In this document: positions 26,182 through 33,673 of the stretch, one piece after another
How the letters are laid out: the number at the start of each line of letters is the position of its first letter
Numbering within the stretch: position 1 is the stretch's first letter
Assembly: GCF_000473145.1 (NCBI RefSeq)
Contig: NZ_KI421500.1
Span: 3,063,725-3,127,724, forward strand
Length of the DNA stretch: 64,000 nt
Direction: 5' to 3'
Origin: Leisingera daeponensis DSM 23529
GTDB taxonomy: Bacteria; Pseudomonadota; Alphaproteobacteria; Rhodobacterales; Rhodobacteraceae
The notes under the pieces: generated by a model
The model's input: only the letters and a program-made list of their open reading frames with translations
Database searches by the model: none
What the model was told of the DNA's origin: nothing
Translations under genes and position numbers: made by a program

Positions 26182-26211
26182 AAAAAAGGGGCCGCGCATG
26201 GCAGCCCCTTT
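26182..26211 (-). terminator. Rho-independent terminator of the DUF2125 gene
   Basis: Read on the minus strand, AAAGGGGC (26211-26204) pairs with GCCCCTTT (26192-26185) and is followed by a T run (A run at 26182-26187 on the plus strand). It lies 25 bases beyond the DUF2125 stop and isolates that gene from pmbA. Confidence 0.88.
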
Positions 26212-26235
26212 GCAGTACCCGTCAGGGTTTGACGG

Positions 26236-27759
26236 TTATTTGATGCGCTGGCCGTTGGCGAGGATCTTGCCATCCTCGGAGATTTCGATCTTCGAGGTCA
26301 GGGTGTCCTCAGCCTCGCCCGGCACTGCCAGCATACCCATCATCATCCGCGCGCCCATGGCGTCGCCCTCGGTGATCAGGCCCATCTGGATCAGCTTGTC
26401 GATCAGGGCGTTGGCGCCGGTCAGCTTGAGGTTGGCCTCGCCCGCGGGGGCAGGCACCCCGTCAAAGCTGGTCAGATCCTCGTTGTTGAAGGTGAAGTCG
26501 CCAGTTCCGGTCAGCTCAGCGCCCGCGGCGGACACCTGAAGCTGATTGATGGTCAGCGCATGCAGTTCACCCGGCTGTCCCTCGCCCTTTTCCAGGGCTT
26601 CCATCGCTTCCGGGTCGAACATGTCGAACAGCACCTTGCCCTTGCCGGCCAGGTCCAGAACGACGGTGGCCGGGTCATGCGGCAGCTGGCCGGTCGGATC
26701 GAACATCCCCCACAGCATTTCCGGCAGCGCAAAGTCGCGCAGGGTGACGCCCAGGGCGAAATCCTGCTCTTCCTCGGATTTCGCAAGCGGCATCGTCATC
26801 TTGAACCCGGCTTCCGCCATGCTGAGCGCCAGCGGGAAAGGGATCTCGGACCCGGTGATGTTCACATCGGTGCCGCTCTGCGACACGTCATAGGTCAGGT
26901 GCTTGTTGTCCATCGCAATGGCGACCGAACCGCCCTCGGAGCTGCTCTCCATGGCAAAGCTTTCGCTGCCTTCCTGGCCGGAAATCGACCCTTTGCCGCT
27001 GGCAAAGGTAAAGGTGCCGTCAAAGGCAAAACCGGCCTCCAGCAGCGCTGCCATGTCGGGGGCGTCGAGACCAGCCGGAACGGTGCTGGTGCCTTTGAAG
27101 CTGAGCCCTTCCAGCGCGCCTTTGAAGGTCCCGTTGCCGTTGCTCTCGGGATCCTTGAACCCCATGTCGTAGCTCAGGCTGGAGGCGGAAAGCGACTGTT
27201 TATAGGTGCGCACGTCCGCGATTGCCATGTCGGTGGTGGTGGTCACGTCGCTCAGGGAGACCTGCGCATTCGCCACACCGTCCGGCACGGCCTCGCCGTC
27301 GGCGGCTAGCTCTGCCAGTGTCATGGTGACCTTGGAGGACCTGTAATCGTAGCTCATGTTTTCGGCGTCGCCGGCCACAGTCATCGGCGCGCCGTCATGA
27401 GTGTAAAGCAGTTTGCCCGAGAATGTTTCGCCGTCGGCGGAAAACTCGAACCCTACCGGGAACTCCGCGGGCAGCAGCAGGTTGACGGTGCCATCGCCGT
27501 TTTCCACGAACTTGATTTCCGGGAGGCTGACGGTGCCGGACCCGTCCTCTTCGTCGATCGGCATGACCATCGACACATCGGAAACGGTCAGGATGCTGCC
27601 GGAAATGGATTCAGTGCCGGACACGGTATAGCCGGTGCTGGTCAGATACGCCTTCCACTCGGCCCAGACATCCTGAGCGCTGAGATCGGCGAGGGCGCCC
27701 TGGGCTGAAACAACCAAAATTGCCGCTGCGGCACCGCCGCGCGCAAAAAATCGGGACAT
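26236..27759 (-). CDS. DUF2125 exported protein
   Basis: A 507-residue protein with a Sec signal peptide (MSRFFARGG, hydrophobic core, cleavage near ALA-DLSA). The mature protein is acidic and beta-rich, with many repeated Asp/Glu/Ser/Gly strands. It begins with AQDVWAEWKAYLTSTGY, a pattern I recognise from DUF2125 proteins of Rhodobacterales. Their function is unknown; the repeated strands suggest a long periplasmic or outer-membrane-associated beta structure. The open frame extends 254 codons further, but that region lacks a signal sequence and runs against the divergent SDR gene, so the ATG at 27759 is used. Monocistronic with its own terminator. Confidence 0.75.
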   Translation of the reverse strand: MSRFFARGGAAAAILVVSAQGALADLSAQDVWAEWKAYLTSTGYTVSGTESISGSILTVSDVSMVMPIDEEDGSGTVSLPEIKFVENGDGTVNLLLPAEFPVGFEFSADGETFSGKLLYTHDGAPMTVAGDAENMSYDYRSSKVTMTLAELAADGEAVPDGVANAQVSLSDVTTTTDMAIADVRTYKQSLSASSLSYDMGFKDPESNGNGTFKGALEGLSFKGTSTVPAGLDAPDMAALLEAGFAFDGTFTFASGKGSISGQEGSESFAMESSSEGGSVAIAMDNKHLTYDVSQSGTDVNITGSEIPFPLALSMAEAGFKMTMPLAKSEEEQDFALGVTLRDFALPEMLWGMFDPTGQLPHDPATVVLDLAGKGKVLFDMFDPEAMEALEKGEGQPGELHALTINQLQVSAAGAELTGTGDFTFNNEDLTSFDGVPAPAGEANLKLTGANALIDKLIQMGLITEGDAMGARMMMGMLAVPGEAEDTLTSKIEISEDGKILANGQRIK

Positions 27760-27894
27760 TAGAGAACCTTTCTCTGTGAGATAATTGAAATCATCGTCGG
27801 CCCGGCGGGCGGTGCCGTCAAGGGGGCCATGGGCTGGACCGCTCCCCGTAACCGCTTTACCACTTGGGTCAGCAGCCACTTGGAGGGACAGCGG

Positions 27895-28644
27895 ATGGAT
27901 TTCAATGGAAAAACAGTTGTAATTACAGGGGCCAGCCGCGGCATCGGCGCGGATGCGGCCCGGGTGTTTGCCGCTGCCGGGGCCAATCTGGCCTTGCTGG
28001 CAAGGAGCGGCGAGGCGCTGCAGGAACTGGCGTCGGAAATCGGCGGCAACGTGCTGACCTTCGCCTGCGATGTGGCTGACTATGCCGCGGTGGCGGCGGC
28101 GCTGTCCGAGGCGCACCGGAAATTCGGCAGCCTGGATGTTCTGATCAATAATGCCGGCGTGATCGAACCGATCGCCAGGCTGGAGGCGGCGCAGCCCGAA
28201 GACTGGGGCAAGCTGATCGATATCAACGTCAAAGGCGTGTTCAACGGGATCCGGGCCGCGCTGCCGCTGATGAAGCCCGCGGGCGGCGGCACCATCATCA
28301 CCGTCAGCTCCGGCGCGGCGCACCGCCCGCTGGAGGGCTGGAGCGCCTATTGCACCTCCAAGGCGGGGGCGGCGATGATGACCAGCGCGCTGGACCTGGA
28401 GGAGCGCGAAAACGGCATCCGCGCCATGGGCCTGTCGCCGGGCACGGTGGCAACCCGGATGCAGCGCGAGATCAAGGCCAGCGGCATCAACCCGGTGAGC
28501 GAGCTGGAGTGGGAAGACCATATCCCGCCGGAATGGCCCGCCCGGACGCTCTTGTGGATGTGCACGGCCGATGCGGACGATTATATCGGCGAGGAAGTCT
28601 CCCTGCGCGAAGACAGCATCCGCCAGCGGGTCGGCTTGGCATGA
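27895..28644 (+). CDS. Short-chain dehydrogenase/reductase
   Basis: A 249-residue classical SDR. The nucleotide-binding TGASRGIG is at residues 12-19, the NNAG motif at about 84-87, a catalytic Ser in VSSGAA (about 139), and Tyr152-x3-Lys156 in YCTSK. It oxidises or reduces an alcohol/carbonyl with NAD(P). GGAGG lies 8 bases before the ATG. It starts an operon with a crotonase-family and a VOC-family gene, each overlapping by four bases, so the three probably act in one catabolic or detoxification sequence; the substrate is unknown. Confidence 0.9.
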   Translation: MDFNGKTVVITGASRGIGADAARVFAAAGANLALLARSGEALQELASEIGGNVLTFACDVADYAAVAAALSEAHRKFGSLDVLINNAGVIEPIARLEAAQPEDWGKLIDINVKGVFNGIRAALPLMKPAGGGTIITVSSGAAHRPLEGWSAYCTSKAGAAMMTSALDLEERENGIRAMGLSPGTVATRMQREIKASGINPVSELEWEDHIPPEWPARTLLWMCTADADDYIGEEVSLREDSIRQRVGLA

Positions 28645-29252
28645 TCGGGCTGGATATCGCGGACAGCGGCCTGTGGACCATCACCATCAACCGCCCGGAC
28701 AAGGCCAATTCGCTGACCGGGTCGATGCTGACCGAGCTGGCAGAGATCGCCGAGCGTGCGCAGGAAGCGCGCGGGCTGATCCTGACCGGCACTGGCAAGG
28801 TTTTCAGCGCCGGCGCCGATCTGGACGAGGCACGGGCCGGACTGGCGACCTCTCCGGTGTGGGAGCGGCTGTCCAATGCGATGGCTGCTGTGCCCTGCCT
28901 GAAAGTGGCTGCGCTGAACGGCACCCTCGCAGGCGGCGCCAACGGCATGGTGCTGGCCTGCGATATCCGCATTGCCGTGCCGTCGGCCAAGGTCTTCTAT
29001 CCGGTGATGAAGCTCGGCTATCTGCCGCAGCCCTCGGACGCGGGCCGGATGGCGGCGCTGATCGGGCCTGCGCGCACCAAGATGATCCTGGCGGCAGGGC
29101 AGAAGATCACCGCTCAGGAGGCCTATGATTACGGTCTCATCGACCGGATCGTGGAGCCGGACGCGCTGATGGCCACCGCGCACGAACTGCTGGCGCATTC
29201 GCTGGCGGCCATGCCGGAAACCGCCGCCGGGATTCTGAGGATGTGCCGGTGA
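28641..29252 (+). CDS. Short crotonase-family (enoyl-CoA hydratase/isomerase-like) protein
   Basis: A 203-residue crotonase fold protein, against about 260 in typical enoyl-CoA hydratases. The CoA/oxyanion elements are present (AGADLDEA near 55-62, LAGGANGMVLACDIRIA near 95-111). The PEI segment that normally supplies catalytic Glu (Glu144 of the rat hydratase) reads PVM here. The usual C-terminal helices that complete the CoA site are missing. It may therefore catalyse a different CoA reaction or be a divergent hydratase. It starts in an ATGA overlap with the SDR gene and ends inside the start region of the VOC gene. Confidence 0.78.
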   Translation: MIGLDIADSGLWTITINRPDKANSLTGSMLTELAEIAERAQEARGLILTGTGKVFSAGADLDEARAGLATSPVWERLSNAMAAVPCLKVAALNGTLAGGANGMVLACDIRIAVPSAKVFYPVMKLGYLPQPSDAGRMAALIGPARTKMILAAGQKITAQEAYDYGLIDRIVEPDALMATAHELLAHSLAAMPETAAGILRMCR

Positions 29253-29935
29253 AGCGGCTGTCCGGCGTTCAACTGCAGGTGCAGGATCCCGAACGGCTGG
29301 CCCGGTTCTATTCGGATGTGCTGGGCATGAATGCGCGCCGCGACAACGGCGGATGGCGCGCAGGCTATGCAGGGGCGGACGCCGATCTGGTCCTGCAGCC
29401 GGGCGGCCGCCCGGTTCCGCATTCACGGGAGGAGCGGTACTGGAAAATCGGCATCTGCCTGCCCGATCTGGACACCGCCTGCGAACAGCTGCGGCAGAAG
29501 GGGGTGGAAGTTTCTGCCCCGCACCAGTTCCGCGACATCGGCTATATGGCGCATCTGCACGATCCCGAAGGCTTTGCCATCGAGCTGCTCCAGCATGACT
29601 TCCAGGGCTGCCGGCCTGACGGGGCGGGCGATCCGGCGCTGCCGCTGGGCGGCGGGGCGCATCTGGGACAGATCACCTTGCGCACCGGCGACATTGCCGC
29701 CGAACTGGCGATGCGCGCGGACATGACGCTGCTGGCGGTTCAGGACGTGGCGGAGTTCGGCTTTGACCTGCATTTCCTGGCCTACACCGACGAAGCCCCG
29801 CCGGACCCCGATCTGCGGGCTGTGGCAAACCGGCCCTGGCTGTGGAAGCGGCCTTACACGACGCTGGAATTCCAGCACATTGCCGGGGCCGACCTGCGCG
29901 ACAGCCCGGCGTTTCTGGGGCTGGAGATCACCTAG
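29249..29935 (+). CDS. VOC (glyoxalase/extradiol dioxygenase-like) family protein
   Basis: A 228-residue protein made of two betaalphabetabetabeta modules of the vicinal oxygen chelate superfamily. The first module starts at VQLQVQDPERLARFYSDVLGM and ends with HDPEGFAIELLQ, where Glu is a likely metal ligand. The position that often holds the first His ligand reads Gln. The second module is about residues 130-220. A GTG start at 29249 overlaps the previous stop and has GAGG 8 bases upstream; a GTG two codons earlier is possible. It ends the SDR-crotonase-VOC operon; its stop overlaps the convergent HNH gene (CTAG). Substrate unknown. Confidence 0.78.
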   Translation: MKRLSGVQLQVQDPERLARFYSDVLGMNARRDNGGWRAGYAGADADLVLQPGGRPVPHSREERYWKIGICLPDLDTACEQLRQKGVEVSAPHQFRDIGYMAHLHDPEGFAIELLQHDFQGCRPDGAGDPALPLGGGAHLGQITLRTGDIAAELAMRADMTLLAVQDVAEFGFDLHFLAYTDEAPPDPDLRAVANRPWLWKRPYTTLEFQHIAGADLRDSPAFLGLEIT

Positions 29936-30225
29936 CGCTTGCGCCTCTTGCCGGGCACTCGGGAACGGAAGCCCGGCGGGCGTTTCTGCACCCAGACGAT
30001 GAACTTGGCCAGCCGCGGGTGTGTTTTCAGCGCTTCCGGGGTGCTGTATTCGCGGGCCAGTTCTGCCTCGGTCAGCGTCGCGTGGATCTCGCGGTGGCAG
30101 ATGTCATGCAGCAGCACGGTTGGCCCGCCCTTGCCTCCTTTCAGTTTTGGGATCAGATGGTGCAGGCTTTGCGGGGCGTCATCGGGGATGGGACGGCCGC
30201 AAAGCGGGCAGACCGGATCGGACAT
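29932..30225 (-). CDS. Small HNH endonuclease-like protein
   Basis: A 97-residue protein with an HNH/betabetaalpha-metal layout. A zinc-binding pair, Cys6 and Cys9 (CPLC), is followed by the His22-His23 core (LHHLIPK). A helix with Cys43-His44-x3-His48 (ICHREIHATL) follows, and the C-terminus is very basic (ending PGKRRKR). Such small proteins occur widely in alphaproteobacteria and probably nick or bind DNA; they are not linked to a methylase here, so a restriction role is unlikely. Convergent, 4-base overlap with the VOC gene. Confidence 0.78.
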   Translation of the reverse strand: MSDPVCPLCGRPIPDDAPQSLHHLIPKLKGGKGGPTVLLHDICHREIHATLTEAELAREYSTPEALKTHPRLAKFIVWVQKRPPGFRSRVPGKRRKR

Positions 30226-30293
30226 GTGCGGGCCTCTTGCGGTTTCGTGCGCTGAATAGACACGCTGGCGGCGGGCGCTGGCAAGGGGATGGC

Positions 30294-31493
30294 ATGACGG
30301 AAACGTGGGACGCAGTGGTGATCGGCGCCGGGCCTGCAGGGCTGATGGCGGCAGAGGAGCTGGGCCGCGCCGGGCACCGGGTGCTGGTGATCGAGGCCAA
30401 GCCGTCGGTTGCGCGCAAGTTCCTGATGGCGGGCAAGTCCGGCCTGAACCTGACCAAGGATGAGCCGTATGAGCAGCTGATCACCCACTATGGGGGCGCA
30501 GCGGACTGGCTGGCCCCGATGATCCGCGCCTTTGATGCGCAGGCCGTGCAGGACTGGGCGCAGGGGCTGGGGAGCGCGTTGTTCACCGGATCGACGGGCC
30601 GGGTGTTTCCCACGGTGATGAAGGCCTCGCCGCTGCTGCGCGCCTGGCTGGCGCGGCTGGATGGGTACGGCGCTCAGATCCGCACCCGCTGGCGCTGGAC
30701 CGGCTGGGACGGCGCTGCGCTTGCCTTTGAGACGCCGGAGGGCCCGCAGCGGATCGGGGCCGGGGCCGTGGTTCTGGCGCTGGGCGGTGCCAGCTGGGCT
30801 CGGCTTGGATCGGACGGGGCCTGGGTGCCGCATCTGCGTGAAAAGAGCGTAAAGATCGCGCCGTTCCAGCCGGCCAATGCGGGTGTGCTGGTGGAATGGT
30901 CCGCGCATATGAAGCCTCAGTTCGGCCAGCCGCTGAAGGGCATTGCCCTGCGCGCCGGCAGCCTCACGTCGCGCGGCGAAGCGGTCATTTCGGAGCGCGG
31001 CCTGGAGGGCGGCGGCGTTTATTCCGTCTGCGCGGCGGTCCGGGAGGGTGCGGTTCTGCAGATGGATCTGCTGCCGGACATGGATGCGGCGGAGATTGCC
31101 AGCCGCCTGTCCCGGCCGCGCGGCAAGGCGAGTTTTTCCAACCATTTGCGCAAGGTGCTGAAGCTGGGGACTGCGCGAACGGCGGTGTTGCAGGAATTCG
31201 GGCGACCGCTGCCGCAGGAGGCGAAGGCCCTGGCGCAGCTGATCAAGGCGCTGCCGGTGCAGCACGCAGGCCTGCGCCCGATGGATGAGGCGATTTCCAC
31301 CGCAGGCGGCGTCTGCCGCGAGGCGTTGGAGGACACCCTGATGCTGAAACAGCTCCCCGGAACGTTCTGCGCCGGGGAGATGCTGGATTGGGAAGCGCCA
31401 ACCGGCGGCTACCTTCTGACCGGATGCCTGGCGACCGGGCGCTGGGCGGGCCGGGCGGCGGCGGCTTACTTGGCGAGTGCGGCGACCCGCTGA
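30294..31493 (+). CDS. HI0933/BaiN-type flavoprotein (TIGR03862 family)
   Basis: A 399-residue FAD-dependent protein. The Rossmann motif VIGAGPAGLMAAE is at about residues 8-20, followed by the family-specific GKSGLNLT (about 44-51). It ends with the FAD-closing pattern GEMLDWEAPTGGYLLTGCLATG in outline. The family, related to HI0933 and BaiN, is thought to oxidoreduce unsaturated or cyclic substrates, but the natural role is unknown. AAGGGG precedes the ATG at 30294. Its last 28 bases overlap the convergent glutathione transferase gene. Confidence 0.87.
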   Translation: MTETWDAVVIGAGPAGLMAAEELGRAGHRVLVIEAKPSVARKFLMAGKSGLNLTKDEPYEQLITHYGGAADWLAPMIRAFDAQAVQDWAQGLGSALFTGSTGRVFPTVMKASPLLRAWLARLDGYGAQIRTRWRWTGWDGAALAFETPEGPQRIGAGAVVLALGGASWARLGSDGAWVPHLREKSVKIAPFQPANAGVLVEWSAHMKPQFGQPLKGIALRAGSLTSRGEAVISERGLEGGGVYSVCAAVREGAVLQMDLLPDMDAAEIASRLSRPRGKASFSNHLRKVLKLGTARTAVLQEFGRPLPQEAKALAQLIKALPVQHAGLRPMDEAISTAGGVCREALEDTLMLKQLPGTFCAGEMLDWEAPTGGYLLTGCLATGRWAGRAAAAYLASAATR

Positions 31494-32059
31494 AAGGCAG
31501 GGCGCTCCCGCATCCGCTTGCCGTAGTCCTGAATCTTCTCGCCCTCGACCGGGAACTTGGCGCTGCGCGCCCAGTTCAGGCAATGGGTGCAGATGATGTC
31601 GGCGATGGTGAAGTCCTCGCCCATCAGGAAGGGACCGGTCATCTTGTCCTCAAGCCGCGCCAGATTGTGGCCGAACTCCCATTTCAGGCTGCCTTTCACT
31701 TCCGGCACCCGCTGTTCCTCGGGCAGGATAAAGCTGTGGCGGGCCGCGGCCCACAGGACGGCATCGAACTCGTCCAGCAGCAGATGGGTGATCGCGTCCT
31801 GCTTGGCGCGGGCCACCGTCCCGGCGGGCGCTGTCAGCGCGCCGTGCTTGTCGGCCAGATAGGTGATGATGGCGGTCGAATCGGTGATGACCTCCCCCTC
31901 AGCCTGCAGCACCGGCACCTTGCCCGAGATATTCAGCGCCTGAACCTCCGGGCTGCGGGGGCCGTGCGGGTGGAGCTCATAAGGCTCGCCAAGCTCTTCA
32001 AGCGCCCAGAGCACCCGGAAGGTGCGGGTGAGCGGCATGCCGGTGACGGTATACATCAT
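31466..32059 (-). CDS. Glutathione S-transferase family protein
   Basis: A 197-residue GST. The N-terminal thioredoxin-like domain (MPLTRTFRVLWALEELG) carries the glutathione-contact KVPVLQ and DSTAIITYL elements at about residues 45-65. A helical C-terminal domain includes the N-capping-box region GEDFTIADI. A Ser/Thr/Tyr at the N-terminal active position could be Thr in MPLTR. AGGAG precedes two adjacent ATG codons (32059 and 32056); the first is used here. Conjugation or isomerisation of small electrophiles is expected; no substrate clue from neighbours. Confidence 0.87.
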   Translation of the reverse strand: MMYTVTGMPLTRTFRVLWALEELGEPYELHPHGPRSPEVQALNISGKVPVLQAEGEVITDSTAIITYLADKHGALTAPAGTVARAKQDAITHLLLDEFDAVLWAAARHSFILPEEQRVPEVKGSLKWEFGHNLARLEDKMTGPFLMGEDFTIADIICTHCLNWARSAKFPVEGEKIQDYGKRMRERPAFQRVAALAK

Positions 32060-32132
32060 CTCTCTCCTGTTCATGTGCGGGTAAGATGCGCCGCCAGCGG
32101 AGGCGGATCAAGCGGGACCGTGCGCCGCCGGT

Positions 32133-33161
32133 TCAGCGGGCGCGGCCCAGCATTGCCAGCCGGATCAGCGCCCGTTCCATCAGCGCCAGCGCCGGGGCGG
32201 TCTGGCCGGCAGACCGCAAGGCCAGATCGGTATCGGTGATGATGGTCAGCGCGGTTTCCAGCCGGTTCGCGCCCCAGTTCTGCGCCTGCCGCAGCATCCG
32301 GTCGCGCCGCTTGCCATAGAGCGGCGGGCGCAACTGGCTGATGCCCTGGGCCGGGCCGCCGGGGGCGCCGGCAATGGTGTAGAGCGTGCGGAAATGCCGT
32401 GTCGCGCCGATGCACAGCGTGACCGCATTGGTGCCTTGCGCCTGCAGGCGGCGGATCAGCGGACCGATTTCGGCGCTGCGCCCCTCGGCCACCACGTTCA
32501 GCACATCATCCAGTGCGGCTTCGGTCGATTGCGGGGCGACGGCGCCGATATCCTCCAGCGACAGCGGGCTGCTGTCACCGTGCTTGTAAAGCGCCAGCTT
32601 CTCGATCATGCGGGAAAAGTCGCCGGGTCCGGTGTCGTTGGCTATATCTGTCAGCGCCGACATGCTGTCGCCGGGCACATCCCGGATGCCGGCCTCGCCC
32701 AGGATGCGCTCGATCTCGGCCCGCGAGGGCGGATCATCGTAGATGCCCGCGGCATAGGCGTTGCTGTGGCCCTCAAACGCCTTGCGCAGTTTGGAAGTGG
32801 CTTTCAGCTGGCCTGCGGTGACGACGATCTGGGCATCGCCCGGCTGCCATTCCTCCAATGCTGCGACGATGGCGGGCGTAGCCGTGTCGTTGGCGCCCTC
32901 GACAAAGACCGCCCGGACGCCGGGAAAGAACCCGACTGCCTTGACCGCATCCAAAAGCTGTGCCGGATCCTTGCGCAGGTCTGCGCCGGGCAGGCGGCTC
33001 AGCCGCATCTCTTCCTCGGCGCCGGGGCCAAGCAGGGCGGCCAGCACCTGCTGCCGCTTGAGCGACACCCGCATGGCGTCGGCGCCATAGATCAGGATGC
33101 CGGTCTTGCCCGGATCGGGCTTGGCGAAATAACCGTCGGCCTCGCGCGGGGAGAGCTTCAT
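32133..33161 (-). CDS. holA: DNA polymerase III subunit delta
   Basis: A 342-residue HolA-type protein, the clamp-loader subunit that opens the beta clamp. The N-terminal Rossmann-like AAA+ domain begins with [15 protein letters not shown] and ILIYGADAMRVS. The protein continues with a lid domain and a C-terminal collar (GATRHFRTLYTIA, then LRPPLYGKRRDRML). It lacks a functional Walker A, as usual for delta. The ATG overlaps the lptE stop (ATGA). The leuS-lptE-holA order is conserved across many proteobacteria, which supports the call. Confidence 0.92.
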   Translation of the reverse strand: MKLSPREADGYFAKPDPGKTGILIYGADAMRVSLKRQQVLAALLGPGAEEEMRLSRLPGADLRKDPAQLLDAVKAVGFFPGVRAVFVEGANDTATPAIVAALEEWQPGDAQIVVTAGQLKATSKLRKAFEGHSNAYAAGIYDDPPSRAEIERILGEAGIRDVPGDSMSALTDIANDTGPGDFSRMIEKLALYKHGDSSPLSLEDIGAVAPQSTEAALDDVLNVVAEGRSAEIGPLIRRLQAQGTNAVTLCIGATRHFRTLYTIAGAPGGPAQGISQLRPPLYGKRRDRMLRQAQNWGANRLETALTIITDTDLALRSAGQTAPALALMERALIRLAMLGRAR

Positions 33162-33673
33162 TCTGCCGGAGCGGAAAGATCCGCAGTTGCCAGGATCTGC
33201 GCCGTGATCTGGTCCGCCAAAATCACCATCAGCCGCTCACGCGCGTCGCGCTCGCCCGCCAGCGTTTCCACGGTGGAGCCGGTCGCGGAATAGCCGGTGA
33301 AGTTCCGCACGGTTCCGCTGGAGACGATATTGCCAGCTGACAATTCCGTTAGGGAATAGTTAACCGTTCCGATCACCGAATAGCGGGTGATCTCATTTCC
33401 GGCGGTGATTGCCTGCCCTTCTTCCTGGGTGCTGATCGTCAGATCCAGCTTGTAGTCCGGGCTGCCGCCGCGGCCCAGCCGCTGTTCCAGGTTCTGCACC
33501 AGGAAATAGGCATCAGTGCCGGTGGCGCCTGTAATCTCCTCGGGCGCCTGAACCGCGATCCGCCCATGCAGCGCGGACCCGGTGCCGCCGGGAGCGTACA
33601 CCGGGGTAAAGCCGCAGGCCGCTGCCACCAGGGGCAGGGCCAGCAGCAGGGTTCTGCGGTTAAGCAACGACAT
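33158..33673 (-). CDS. lptE: LPS assembly lipoprotein LptE
   Basis: A 171-residue lipoprotein with the lipobox LVAAACGF (Cys20), followed by FTPVYAPGG, the typical N-terminus of alphaproteobacterial LptE. LptE plugs the LptD barrel and helps insert lipopolysaccharide into the outer leaflet. The mature part is beta-alpha as in the family. It overlaps leuS by 14 bases upstream and holA by 4 downstream, giving the conserved leuS-lptE-holA operon. Confidence 0.9.
   Translation of the reverse strand: MSLLNRRTLLLALPLVAAACGFTPVYAPGGTGSALHGRIAVQAPEEITGATGTDAYFLVQNLEQRLGRGGSPDYKLDLTISTQEEGQAITAGNEITRYSVIGTVNYSLTELSAGNIVSSGTVRNFTGYSATGSTVETLAGERDARERLMVILADQITAQILATADLSAPAE

Noticed and set aside
27760..28521. 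254-codon N-terminal extension of the DUF2125 protein
   Set aside because: A clear signal peptide starts at 27759; the extension lies opposite the SDR gene and would hide the signal sequence.
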